Notes under the pieces: model-generated
The model's database searches: none
What the model was told of the DNA's origin: nothing
What the model saw: the letters and a program-made list of their open reading frames with translations, nothing else
Source: Moheibacter lacus
GTDB lineage: Bacteria; Bacteroidota; Bacteroidia; Flavobacteriales; Weeksellaceae
Length of the DNA stretch: 64,000 bases
Assembly (NCBI RefSeq): GCF_014042165.1
Contig: NZ_JACDZE010000001.1
Coordinates: 434,001-498,000 of the forward strand
Reading direction: 5' to 3'
In this document: positions 42,508-51,786 of the stretch, one piece after another
Layout: each line of letters opens with the position of its first letter
How positions within the stretch are numbered: position 1 is the first letter of the stretch
Made by a program: the position numbers and the translations under genes

Positions 42508-45045
42508 ATGAAAAAAAATTTATCCTTTTTTTTATTGCTATTATTTAATTCTTCCCTTTTTTCACAAATTGATTTTGGAGACAGAGTGAATATTTATGAC
42601 TCCAGTTTTACACTACCTGAAGATCGTTATGTAATTCTAATTGATGTTGACAATGACGGAGATAACGATGCGGTTTGTTTTTCTGAATGGCATACTACAA
42701 GAATTTATTGGTATGAAAATGTAAATGGTGATTTTAATTACAATCAAAGAAAACATATCGCAGAATTAGAATATTTACAAGACATCAGTGTGGGAGATAT
42801 AGATGGAGATGGATTTAACGATATTCTAACCACACACTATTTTGAAAAGGAAATAATTTGGTTTAGAAATATAGATGGTAATACATTTTCAGAAGAAATT
42901 GAGATAGCAACATTACCTGAAGATTTTCCTCGTTTTCGAATGTTGCATTTAGCTGATATAGATGGAGATGGATTAAATGATATTTTGGCAGGTGCTCACG
43001 ATGGAAATGGACTTTATAAAATGATAAATTTGGGTGATGGGAATTTTTCCGACCCTATTCATGTCTCTGATTTTTGGTTATATGTGAATGAAATTAAGAC
43101 GATTGATATTGACAATGATGGCGATTTAGATGTTTTTGTAGGATATTATTCTGAGGGTTTGTCGGTTTTAATTAACGATGGAACTGGTCAATTATCAGAT
43201 TCAATGAGTTTTAGTAGCTATGTTAATAATGGTAGAGGATTTTCATTTTCAGATTATAACAACGATGGACTAAAGGATGTTATTGTTGCTGATGGTGATG
43301 ATAAAATTGTCCTTTTTAGAACCACCATTGATGAAGATACTAATGAATTATCATTTGAAAGAATCGATTTATTAACTGGAATTAACCAACCAGGTCATGT
43401 CCAAATAACAGACATTGATAATGATGACGATCCTGATATTTTCTACAGTACATACGGTATAGGAGCTGTTTTTGGTTGGGTTGAAAATTTAGGTGGTACG
43501 TTTGGGGATTTTAATTTAATTAGAGATAATTTTTATGGTGCTACTTGTTTATTGGCGGATGATTTTAACAATGACAACAAATCGGATTTTATATTATCCT
43601 TTTACAGTCATAGTAATATGGATCTAAGAACACCGGAAAGAATTTCCGTTTTTTATCCGGTGGAAAATAATCAGTTTGAAGAAGAATATCTTGATTATTT
43701 CTTTATGGGTTTGTCTAAAATTGTAATCGAAGATTTTAATAATGATACTACAAAAGATTTAGGAGTGTTTGGTGGTTATGGTATGGCTTGGTTTGAAAAT
43801 AAAGGAGATGGGAATTTAAGTTCTTATAGAATATTGGAAGAAACTGTGGCAGAAATGGGAAACTCAAATATATGGGAATATTTATCAGAAGATTTTAATA
43901 ACGATGGTTTAAATGATATAATAGCAACTTATTCAGGCAGAGCTATTGCAAAAATATTTAAAAATGAAGGAAGTAACAATTATTCTTTAGTAAATATATA
44001 TGAATCAACTTTACAGCATAAAATTGAATCCCCAATTCTATTGGACATAGATGGGGATGGTTTTAAAGATTTTTTGTATTTGTATATTGAAAATTCAAAC
44101 CATCGTCCTCATATTTATTGGATTCGAAATTTAAATGGACAAGGGTTTGAAAGTTTTGAAAATGCAACTGAAATCAATTTGGATTACCAAAATTTTGCTT
44201 ATCATAAATTCAAAACTGCTGATATAAACAATGATGGATTAATTGATTTGGTAGCTGGTTCTGATCTAAGCTGGAGAATTGATTGGTTTGAAAACACTGG
44301 AAATGGTGTTTTCACCAGACGGAATCTAACAACCGTATCGCACCTATTAGATGATTATATAATTAAAGATATTGATAATGATGGTGATTTAGATATAATA
44401 ACATTTGATCAATATTATTATAACGATCCTTCCCCTATAAAATATTATAAAAATAATGGGAGTGGTACATTTTCAATGACGAATATAGATACAAATCAAA
44501 ATGCTGAATCTCTTTATTTAGAAGATGTAAATAATGATAATCTACCCGATTTAATTGGCTGTTCAAATGATTCCCAAAATCAAAATGATTCAAGACAAGT
44601 TTTTGTCTATATCAACCAAGGGTCTAATTTTGGAAGTAAATTGGTAATAGAGGCTAATGTTGAAGAAATATATCTTGATTGTTCAGTTGGAGCATTAGAT
44701 ATAAACAATGACAATAAGAATGATATATTTATTGTAGATGAATCGGATATAGTTGGCTATTATATAAATAACTCCATCCTTGAGATTGAGGAAATTAATT
44801 CAAATGAAAATTCATTTACTGTATTTCCAAACCCATTTTCCGAAACCATCAATTGGTCTGACAACAGAAATTCACAAAATAACTCAATCTATTTGATTCA
44901 AATAAAGGATTTAACAGGTAAAAGTATTTACCAAAATACTCTAAAAAGCAATTATTTGGATTTGAAATTTTTATCAAAAGGGGTTTATTTACTTACAATC
45001 CAATCAAATGGAAATTCCTCCACTTACAAAATTATAAAAAAATGA
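42508..45045 (+). CDS. T9SS-secreted FG-GAP/VCBS-repeat protein
   Basis: 845 aa. A signal peptide (LLLLFNSSLFSQ) is followed by about a dozen FG-GAP-like units with Ca-binding loops such as DVDNDGDND, GDIDGDGFND and DIDNDGDLD, predicting a beta-propeller or two. The C-terminal ~75 residues are a T9SS sorting domain (SFTVFPNPFSETINW ... SKGVYLLTIQSNGNSSTYKI). Composition is much more AT-rich than menA before it and the hydrolase after it. Its stop overlaps the next start (ATGA). Role unknown; adhesion or ligand binding is typical of such propellers. Confidence 0.87.
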   Translation: MKKNLSFFLLLLFNSSLFSQIDFGDRVNIYDSSFTLPEDRYVILIDVDNDGDNDAVCFSEWHTTRIYWYENVNGDFNYNQRKHIAELEYLQDISVGDIDGDGFNDILTTHYFEKEIIWFRNIDGNTFSEEIEIATLPEDFPRFRMLHLADIDGDGLNDILAGAHDGNGLYKMINLGDGNFSDPIHVSDFWLYVNEIKTIDIDNDGDLDVFVGYYSEGLSVLINDGTGQLSDSMSFSSYVNNGRGFSFSDYNNDGLKDVIVADGDDKIVLFRTTIDEDTNELSFERIDLLTGINQPGHVQITDIDNDDDPDIFYSTYGIGAVFGWVENLGGTFGDFNLIRDNFYGATCLLADDFNNDNKSDFILSFYSHSNMDLRTPERISVFYPVENNQFEEEYLDYFFMGLSKIVIEDFNNDTTKDLGVFGGYGMAWFENKGDGNLSSYRILEETVAEMGNSNIWEYLSEDFNNDGLNDIIATYSGRAIAKIFKNEGSNNYSLVNIYESTLQHKIESPILLDIDGDGFKDFLYLYIENSNHRPHIYWIRNLNGQGFESFENATEINLDYQNFAYHKFKTADINNDGLIDLVAGSDLSWRIDWFENTGNGVFTRRNLTTVSHLLDDYIIKDIDNDGDLDIITFDQYYYNDPSPIKYYKNNGSGTFSMTNIDTNQNAESLYLEDVNNDNLPDLIGCSNDSQNQNDSRQVFVYINQGSNFGSKLVIEANVEEIYLDCSVGALDINNDNKNDIFIVDESDIVGYYINNSILEIEEINSNENSFTVFPNPFSETINWSDNRNSQNNSIYLIQIKDLTGKSIYQNTLKSNYLDLKFLSKGVYLLTIQSNGNSSTYKIIKK

Positions 45046-45722
45046 AAATCACCTTTTTAGGTCATGCCAGTTTGGGAATCGAAACCCGTGGAAAACACAT
45101 CATCGTTGATCCTTTTATTTCAGGAAACGAATTGGCTAAGCACATTGATATCAACAGTTTACAAGCCGATTATATTTTGCTCACCCATGCGCATCAAGAC
45201 CATATTCTGGATGTGGAAACCATCGCTGAGCGAACCGGTGCAACCATCATTTGCAATGCGGAAATGTCCTACTATTATGGAAACAAAGGATTTAAGGTTA
45301 TAGGAATGAATACCGGCGGAAAATTTGAAACGGATTTCATGCGCATCAAATCGACCATTGCTTTTCATTCGAGTTCATTCCCGGACGGTACTTATGGCGG
45401 AAATCCAAATGGATATGTGATCGAAGCTGATGGAAAACGGATTTACATCGCGGGAGACACTTCTTTGACATACGAAATGAAGTTGATTCCGGAAACCATT
45501 GGTCAATTGGATTTGGCCGTTTTTCCGATTGGAGATCATTTTACGATGGGATTTGAGGACGCTTGTTTCGCTTCCGATTTTGTACAGTGCAACAAAGTTT
45601 TGGGATATCATTTTGACACCTTTCCACCGATAAAAATCGATCACCAAGTGGCCCAAGATTTCTTTTCCGGAAAAGGAAAAAATTTGATTTTGTTGAACAT
45701 CGGGGAGTCGATTGAGATTTAA
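45042..45722 (+). CDS. UPF0173-type metal-dependent hydrolase (MBL fold)
   Basis: 226 aa single-domain metallo-beta-lactamase fold. The metal-binding signature is LTHAHQDHILDV (HxHxDH), followed by the conserved AGDTSLTYEM with a ligand Asp and a final GYHFDTFPPI. Such UPF0173 proteins are broadly conserved with no settled substrate. The start overlaps the previous stop (ATGA), so translation is coupled to the FG-GAP gene; I recall this hydrolase directly next to menA in relatives, so the FG-GAP gene may be an insertion. Confidence 0.9.
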   Translation: MKITFLGHASLGIETRGKHIIVDPFISGNELAKHIDINSLQADYILLTHAHQDHILDVETIAERTGATIICNAEMSYYYGNKGFKVIGMNTGGKFETDFMRIKSTIAFHSSSFPDGTYGGNPNGYVIEADGKRIYIAGDTSLTYEMKLIPETIGQLDLAVFPIGDHFTMGFEDACFASDFVQCNKVLGYHFDTFPPIKIDHQVAQDFFSGKGKNLILLNIGESIEI

Positions 45723-45754
45723 ATTGAACTAATTAATACACAAATAATTAAAAC

Positions 45755-47359
45755 ATGAAAAACATTTTATTTTCGATCGTCGGACTTTTGGGGATTTCTG
45801 CATTTTCCCAAACTTCGTATACGATTTATGATCAAATCGTTTTTTACGACGGATATGCCGCAACAGTTGACGAACCGGTTCCGGACGGAGTCGTCCGTAT
45901 CAATAATGCGCGATACACGACCAAATTATCAGACGAAATGGTCAATAACCTATCCGCAGGTTCACTATCACTGGATGTCACCATCGGCGCGCTTTGTGAC
46001 AATTATGATCGGTTGGGCGAAATCTTTTTGGCAATGGTTCCACAGGGAGCAACCGAATACGATTCAGATGCCGTTGAACGTATCGAAATCGCGCGTATCA
46101 TCACGCCGTTTATGAATAAGAATATCAATCCTACGGAAGTTCCTTATCATTTTAAGCTGGACAATGTTGCCGAAATTTTTAACGACGCAACTTTAAATGC
46201 AGAATTTGATTTTTGGTTAGAATTTGAAGTTTTTGGTGTCCCCTACGCTGCACAAACACAGGTTGCAGGTTGCGCAGGAAGAATCGATGTGTTTGAAGGA
46301 ACTTTGGTTTTTAACGTAGACGAACCTACAGAAACCTACACAAATCCTCATTTTCTTTTACCGCTTTCGGATTATGAAATTCTAAATAATTACAATGCAA
46401 CGGATGTTCCGGGCGAAACCACCAAAATCATCAATTTCACACTGGATGCTCCACAAGAAAATGTCGTTTTGTATCTGATCAGTTCCAATCACGGTGCCAA
46501 TGCGGGAGGAGAAGAATACGAACGAAGAAAACATTATTTGTATTTGGATGACGAATTGATCCATCAATATGTTCCGGGTGGAAAATCTTGCGAGCCTTGG
46601 CGACAATTCAACACCCAAGGAAATGGAATCTACGGAACCGTTCCCAAAACCACACGTCAATGGTTGGAATTTAACAACTGGTGTCCCGGTGATAAAATCC
46701 CAAACAGAGAAGTCGTTTTGGGCAATTTAGCAGCTGGAAACCACACCCTTAAACTGGATGTTCCCGATGCTGTTTTTGTAGGCGGAGAAGGCTATTTCCC
46801 GATTTCCATGTATTTGCAAAATCGTAAAAGCGGTCAAATCATCTGTAAAGATCCGACGGACTTTGTGATCACTGAACAAATTGGCAATACCATCACAACC
46901 AATTGGACAGAAAATGGCGATGCTGCAGAATGGGAAATCATGTATGGAAGAAGAGGCGTTCCATCACAAGAATTATTCCTGAGCGATACCGATGGTGAAA
47001 CCGGTTACCAATTGACCGATTTGACTGAAAACTGGTATTATTCACTTTATGTGAGATCGGTTTGTAGTGATGATCTTTCCAGCGGTTGGGTAGGACCAAT
47101 TGACTCTGATAGAATTCTAGCTACATCCGATGCTGATTTGGCAAAAATTCAATTTTACCCCAATCCGGTTCAAGATGTTTTGCAAATTCAATCTGAAAAA
47201 GAAATTGAAACCGTTACCATCCTCAACATGGAAGGAAAAAAATTAAAAACAGAAACAGATACTACGATCAATTTCTCAGTTTATCCGGCAGGAAATTATT
47301 TGGTAATCGTCAAATTGAAAAATGGCGAAACCATCACCAAAAAAATCATGAAACGCTAA
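45755..47359 (+). CDS. T9SS-secreted PNGase F-like peptide-N-glycosidase
   Basis: 534 aa. A signal peptide (residues 1-18, ending SAFSQ) is followed by an N-terminal jelly-roll (about 20-190) with LCDNYDRLGEIFL, where the YDR segment resembles the PNGase F active-site Asp region. The second jelly-roll (about 200-360) has SSNHGANAGGEEYERRKHYL and NWCPGDKIPNREVVLGNLAA, which resemble the PNGase F C-terminal domain. A fibronectin-III-like domain (about 375-450) and a T9SS sorting domain (QFYPNPVQDVLQIQ at its start) follow. The enzyme would remove N-glycans from glycoproteins outside the cell. Catalytic residues are assigned by motif resemblance only. Confidence 0.8.
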   Translation: MKNILFSIVGLLGISAFSQTSYTIYDQIVFYDGYAATVDEPVPDGVVRINNARYTTKLSDEMVNNLSAGSLSLDVTIGALCDNYDRLGEIFLAMVPQGATEYDSDAVERIEIARIITPFMNKNINPTEVPYHFKLDNVAEIFNDATLNAEFDFWLEFEVFGVPYAAQTQVAGCAGRIDVFEGTLVFNVDEPTETYTNPHFLLPLSDYEILNNYNATDVPGETTKIINFTLDAPQENVVLYLISSNHGANAGGEEYERRKHYLYLDDELIHQYVPGGKSCEPWRQFNTQGNGIYGTVPKTTRQWLEFNNWCPGDKIPNREVVLGNLAAGNHTLKLDVPDAVFVGGEGYFPISMYLQNRKSGQIICKDPTDFVITEQIGNTITTNWTENGDAAEWEIMYGRRGVPSQELFLSDTDGETGYQLTDLTENWYYSLYVRSVCSDDLSSGWVGPIDSDRILATSDADLAKIQFYPNPVQDVLQIQSEKEIETVTILNMEGKKLKTETDTTINFSVYPAGNYLVIVKLKNGETITKKIMKR

Positions 47360-47380
47360 TTCAAATTGACCATAAAATCA

Positions 47381-47413
47381 AAAAACCTCGAACTGAATAA
47401 TTCGAGGTTTTTA
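47381..47413. terminator. bidirectional terminator between the PNGase F-like and M3 peptidase genes
   Basis: AAAAACCTCGAA / TTCGAGGTTTTT hairpin between convergent genes. Confidence 0.85.
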
Positions 47414-47439
47414 TTTTGATTCAATTTGAATTTTTCAAG

Positions 47440-49569
47440 TCAATTAAATCCTTTGCTCTCCAAAATGGCATCCACTTTAGGATCTGTTCCACGAAAAGAT
47501 TTATAGGCTTCTTTATATTCCAAAGTATTTCCTTTTGAAAGAATCATTTCGCGATAACGTTGACCATTTTCACGATTGAGTCCACCTTTTTCATCAAACC
47601 ATTTTCCGGTATCCAGCGCCAACATTTCTGTCCACAAATAGGCATAATAACTTCCGGCATATCCGCCACCAAACACATGGTTAAAATACGTAGCACGGTA
47701 CCTCGGCGGTACATTTTCCATCCATAAATTATCTTCTGTCAAAGATGATTTCTCAAATTCATTTACATCAAATTCCTTATCCAAAACGCTCAAGGTATGG
47801 TAATTAAAATCCAAAACGGCTGCACCTAAAGTTTCACCATAAGCAAATCCTTGGTTAAATTGAGCAGCTTTTTTCAATTTGTCAATTAAAGATTGCGGAA
47901 TCACTTCTCCCGTTTTATGGTGAATGGCATAGTTTTTCAAAACTTCAGGATGCAAAGTCCAGTGTTCGTTCGCTTGAGACGGATATTCCACAAAATCTCT
48001 GGCAACCGAAGTTCCGGAAAGCGATGGATAATTTTGGTCAGCAAAAAACCCATGCAAAGCATGCCCAAATTCGTGGAACAAAGTTTCTACCTCATCGTAG
48101 GTCAAAAGCGCCGGTTCTCCTGAAGCAGGTTTGGTGTAATTGCAAACATTGTAAATCACCGGTTTTTTATTCAAAAGATGGGATTGGGTCACAAAATTGC
48201 TCATCCAGGCTCCTCCTCTTTTGCTTTCTCTTTTGAAGAAATCTCCATAAAACAAGCCCAATAAAGTTCCGTCTTCTTCAAAAAGTTCGTAGACCATCAC
48301 ATCCGGATGATAAGTCGGAATATCAGTTCTCTGTTTAAATGTGATCCCAAATAATTTCGTTGCCGAATAAAAAACGCCTTTTTCCAATACATTTTTCAAT
48401 TCGAAATAAGGTTTCAATTGTCCTTCATCCAAATCGTATTTTTCTTTGCGAACTTGTTCCGCATAATACGTCCAATCCCAAGGTTTTAACTCAAAATCTC
48501 CTCCATCTGATTTGATTTTTTCTTGCAAAACCTTTGCTTCCTCACCTGCCGCTTTTACCGTTCCAGGAACCAATTGTGCAAAGAAACTGTCTACCGTTTC
48601 GGTCGTTTTCACCATCGTATCTTGTAAATTCCAAGCTGCATAAGATGGAAAACCGAGCAAATTGGCTTTCTCAATTCTCAATTTCACAATCTCAGCGATG
48701 ATGTCCAGAGTTGAATATTCACCACCATCGGTTCTGCTCCAAGCTTTTTGGAACAAATTTTCACGGACTTTCCGGTCTTTGATGATAGATGTAAACGGTT
48801 GTTGTGTCGTATTTTGAATCGGAATTTTCCATTCCATTTTTCCTTCCACTTTGATAGAATTGATTTCACTTTGGGTCAATCCATTTAATTTGGCAGTGTC
48901 TCGGATGATAAAAGCCAAATTATTTGTGGCTTCCAATAAAGTTTGTCCAAATTGGTTTTCAAGTGAAGCCAACTTTCCATTGATTCCTTTCAGACTCTCC
49001 TTTTCATCATCATTCAAATTGGCTCCGGCTTTTACAAATTCCTGGTATTTCACTTCAACCAATTTCAAATCTTCTCCTTTCAATGCCAATTTTTCACGAT
49101 CTTCATAAATCGTTTTGATACGCTGAAACAATTTGGTGTTCAATAAAATATTGTCAGTGTGCGCCGCAAATTTGGGAGCCATTTCAGCATCTAACTTTTT
49201 CAGTGTTTCATTTGTATTTGCTCCGGTTAAGGCATAAAAAACATTGGAAACACGGTCGATCAATTCATGCGCTTTCTCCATTTCAACAAAAGTGTTTTCA
49301 AAAGTCGGCGCTTCGGGATTATTGGCAATTTTTTCAATTGCCTCCGATTCTACCTGAAAAGCATATTCCAAAGCAGGTTGGAAATGTTCATCCTTTATTT
49401 TAGTGAAATCAGGCGCAAAATAAGGCAAGGAACTCTCCTGTACTAAAGGGTTTTCTTTCATTTGTTCTGCTGTAAATTTGGTAACATCTGTTGCGTCTGA
49501 TTTTTTATCGTTGCAACTTAAAAACAGGCAAGCCATCAAACTTACCATCGCGATTTTTTTTATTTTCAT
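47440..49569 (-). CDS. M3-family metallopeptidase (peptidyl-dipeptidase Dcp-like) lipoprotein
   Basis: 709 aa. The N-terminus is a lipoprotein signal with lipobox LSC (ACLFLSC), so the enzyme is probably periplasmic. The zinc motif is ETLFHEFGHALHGFF (HEFGH), followed by a downstream Glu ligand region around FVEYPSQANEHW. Dcp-type M3 enzymes remove dipeptides from the C-terminus of oligopeptides, a nutrient-processing role. Length and helical content are typical. Single gene. The 224-nt gap upstream holds two A/T dyads. Confidence 0.92.
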   Translation of the reverse strand: MKIKKIAMVSLMACLFLSCNDKKSDATDVTKFTAEQMKENPLVQESSLPYFAPDFTKIKDEHFQPALEYAFQVESEAIEKIANNPEAPTFENTFVEMEKAHELIDRVSNVFYALTGANTNETLKKLDAEMAPKFAAHTDNILLNTKLFQRIKTIYEDREKLALKGEDLKLVEVKYQEFVKAGANLNDDEKESLKGINGKLASLENQFGQTLLEATNNLAFIIRDTAKLNGLTQSEINSIKVEGKMEWKIPIQNTTQQPFTSIIKDRKVRENLFQKAWSRTDGGEYSTLDIIAEIVKLRIEKANLLGFPSYAAWNLQDTMVKTTETVDSFFAQLVPGTVKAAGEEAKVLQEKIKSDGGDFELKPWDWTYYAEQVRKEKYDLDEGQLKPYFELKNVLEKGVFYSATKLFGITFKQRTDIPTYHPDVMVYELFEEDGTLLGLFYGDFFKRESKRGGAWMSNFVTQSHLLNKKPVIYNVCNYTKPASGEPALLTYDEVETLFHEFGHALHGFFADQNYPSLSGTSVARDFVEYPSQANEHWTLHPEVLKNYAIHHKTGEVIPQSLIDKLKKAAQFNQGFAYGETLGAAVLDFNYHTLSVLDKEFDVNEFEKSSLTEDNLWMENVPPRYRATYFNHVFGGGYAGSYYAYLWTEMLALDTGKWFDEKGGLNRENGQRYREMILSKGNTLEYKEAYKSFRGTDPKVDAILESKGFN

Positions 49570-49609
49570 TGTTTATTTTTTGTTTTTCAATTGCCACATG
49601 CAACCTTAG

Positions 49610-49658
49610 ATGATTAAAATAATCATTACACTCTGTGTTTAAAGATTATTTTAATCAT
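49610..49658. promoter_or_regulatory. paired A/T-rich dyads in the M3 peptidase upstream region
   Basis: ATGATTA-AAA-TAATCAT (49610-49626) and AGATTA-TTT-TAATCAT (49643-49658) are both palindromic and together form a 15-bp perfect inverted repeat (49610-49624 against 49644-49658). Possible operator pair or hairpin; the factor is unknown. Confidence 0.4.
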
Positions 49659-49735
49659 TTCGGTTTCATACTCAATTTTTGACGAATCCCAAATGTAGGA
49701 AATTCAGCGTTAGGAATCCTTCTAATTTAGCCAAA

Positions 49736-49764
49736 TAAAAACGGCTGAATCACTCCAGCCGTTT
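49736..49764 (-). terminator. terminator after the VWA lipoprotein gene
   Basis: AACGGCTG / CAGCCGTT hairpin with a T-rich tail on the minus strand, 30 nt after the stop of the VWA gene. Confidence 0.7.
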
Positions 49765-49793
49765 CCAAACACTAAATAGGACAATGAAAAAAT

Positions 49794-51389
49794 TTATAAA
49801 TCCTCTGCTTTTCGTACCAAACTCAAAAATTCGGAACGATAACCTTCTTCATCACTTCCTACTCCGTTTTTCGCCCAATTCTTTACATCTTCATAATTGT
49901 AATTCGTGGCAAATTTGGAATCGCGTAACAACAACCCAAATCCGGCAACCGCACCGACAAATTGTTGATCTTGACTCGCCGAATTCCAATTTTTCAAATC
50001 CGAAGTTTTTACAATTTGTGTAATCAATTTACTTGTTTCCGATTCGATTGGTTTGTACCGTAATTTTAACGTCACCAAATCAGAAGAATTTCCTCCTGTC
50101 GATTGGGTTTGGTATTTCAATGGATCAACACTTCCGGCATTGGTTTTTCCTCCTTTTGGAACGATTTCATAAATCGCCGTTACGTTGTGTCCCGCACCCA
50201 ATTCGCCTGCGTCTTTGGTGTCATCATTAAAATCTTCATCGTTTAACAAACGGTTCTCATAGCCGATTAATCGATATTCTTCCACGGTATTTGGATTGAA
50301 TTCCACTTGAATTTTTACGTCTTTTGCGATCGTAAATAAATTGGCGGTCAATTCTTTTTTGAATACTTTTTGGGCTTCGCCCCAATTGTAGATGTAAAAA
50401 TAATTTCCGTTTCCTTTGTTGGAGATGGCTTCCATCGTTTGGTCGTTGTAATTTCCCATTCCAAATCCGCAAATGGTTAAGAAAACTTTGGATTTTGCTT
50501 CTTTTTGAATCAAATCCATCAATCCGCTTTCCGACGTATTTCCCACGTTAAAATCACCATCTGTCGCCAAAATCACACGGTTATTTCCGTTTTCGATGAA
50601 ATTTTCACGGGCAATTTGATAAGCTTTCTCGATTCCACCTGCGCCATTTGTCGAACCACCAGAAACCAAATTATCCAAAGCTTCTTCTATTTTTTCTAAA
50701 TTTTTTACCGATGTACTTTCCAGCGCCACACCTGCATCTCCGGCATAGGTTACGATGGCCACCTTGCTTTTTGGGTCTAAATTTTGCGCCATCAACTTAA
50801 AGGAACGCACCAACAAAGGCAATTTATTTGGATCGCTCATCGAACCCGAAACATCGACCAAAAACACCAAATTGGAGGGTTGTAAATGATCATAATCCAA
50901 TTTTTTTCCCTGAATTCCTATGCGCAATAATTGGTTTTCGTTATTCCAAGGCGCTTCTGTCAATTCCGTCGTTACGGAAAAGGGCGTTTCTCCGGTTGGA
51001 TTTGGGTAATCATACGAGAAATAATTGATCATTTCTTCTATGCGTACCGCTCCTTTTTCCGGTTTCTGACCCATTTCTATAAATCGACGAACGTTGGCAT
51101 ACGAGGCATTGTCCACATCGATAGAAAAAGTCGAAAGCGGATTTTGTTTGGCATTTTTAAATTCGTTTTCCACGATTTCCGCATAGCGTTCCGTGTTATG
51201 TTGCACAGCTGCGGGTTCGCCTTCGGGAGCCGGAGCGATTTCATAATTGGCTTCATCGGCCGACTCAACCGAATACTCTTCCATTTTGTAATTTGGATTT
51301 TGATTTCCACAGGAATTCAATCCAAAAAGGATCGCGGTAGAAAAGACTACAACTCCTAAACTTCTTTTGATTAAATGGTTTCGTTTCAT
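49794..51389 (-). CDS. VWA-domain lipoprotein (YfbK-like)
   Basis: 531 aa. The start MKRNHLIKRSLGVVV gives a lipoprotein signal with lipobox NSC; a frame 19 codons longer exists but the extra residues do not fit. An N-terminal YfbK-type segment (PLSTFSIDVDNASYANVRRF) precedes a von Willebrand A domain with an intact MIDAS (VFLVDVSGSMSDP) and ILATDGDFNVG. The C-terminal part has the YfbK/DUF3520 look (FGLLLRDSKFATNYNYEDV). VWA proteins mediate metal-dependent protein contacts; the partner is unknown here. Single minus-strand gene. Confidence 0.87.
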   Translation of the reverse strand: MKRNHLIKRSLGVVVFSTAILFGLNSCGNQNPNYKMEEYSVESADEANYEIAPAPEGEPAAVQHNTERYAEIVENEFKNAKQNPLSTFSIDVDNASYANVRRFIEMGQKPEKGAVRIEEMINYFSYDYPNPTGETPFSVTTELTEAPWNNENQLLRIGIQGKKLDYDHLQPSNLVFLVDVSGSMSDPNKLPLLVRSFKLMAQNLDPKSKVAIVTYAGDAGVALESTSVKNLEKIEEALDNLVSGGSTNGAGGIEKAYQIARENFIENGNNRVILATDGDFNVGNTSESGLMDLIQKEAKSKVFLTICGFGMGNYNDQTMEAISNKGNGNYFYIYNWGEAQKVFKKELTANLFTIAKDVKIQVEFNPNTVEEYRLIGYENRLLNDEDFNDDTKDAGELGAGHNVTAIYEIVPKGGKTNAGSVDPLKYQTQSTGGNSSDLVTLKLRYKPIESETSKLITQIVKTSDLKNWNSASQDQQFVGAVAGFGLLLRDSKFATNYNYEDVKNWAKNGVGSDEEGYRSEFLSLVRKAEDL

Positions 51390-51680
51390 CTGTTTCGTTT
51401 TTAATAATTGATGCAACGAAGTAAAAAAGCGTTGGGCGGAAGTCAAGAAAAAACACTTGTAAAGTTTTTGTTTAGTGGGTTTTTCAATTTTGTAAATGAA
51501 GATGCAATTTACAAATGCCTATTTTCCAATTAATTAAAAAAATATTCAAGGTTAATAATCCTATTGAATATCAACTTTGGAGATTTATGCATTGATGAAA
51601 AATCTACGGTAATGTTTTGAAACTTTATGAACTAAATTTAATCTTAGGATTAAAAAAACTGCCTTCAAATTTTATTATTT
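51390..51680. other. AT-rich gap between the VWA gene and the iterons
   Basis: Nothing gene-like is visible. A weak variant -7 box (TACTTCG on the minus strand, around 51416-51423) could serve the VWA gene. The stretch becomes very A/T-rich towards the iterons. Confidence 0.35.
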
Positions 51681-51772
51681 GTAAAACAATATATCATAAT
51701 ATTGTAAAATATTTTATTATAAATATGTAAAGTATAAGCACACTAATATGTAAAATAAAATGTATATTTGAG
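51676..51772. repeat. four iterons with a 23-bp period upstream of the DUF4143 ATPase
   Basis: The core GTAAA begins at 51681, 51704, 51727 and 51750, exactly 23 bp apart each time. The flanking context is conserved too (about WATWTGTAAAATA): ATTTGTAAAAC, TATTGTAAAAT, ATATGTAAAGT, ATATGTAAAAT. The last unit covers the promoter -7 box at 51763-51770. Direct repeats near two helical turns apart suggest a protein binding cooperatively on one DNA face. Confidence 0.6.
51763..51770 (+). promoter_or_regulatory. -7 promoter element of the DUF4143 ATPase gene
   Basis: TATATTTG, 16 nt before the ATG at 51787, inside the fourth iteron. Confidence 0.55.
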
Positions 51773-51786
51773 AAAATAAATGGTTT

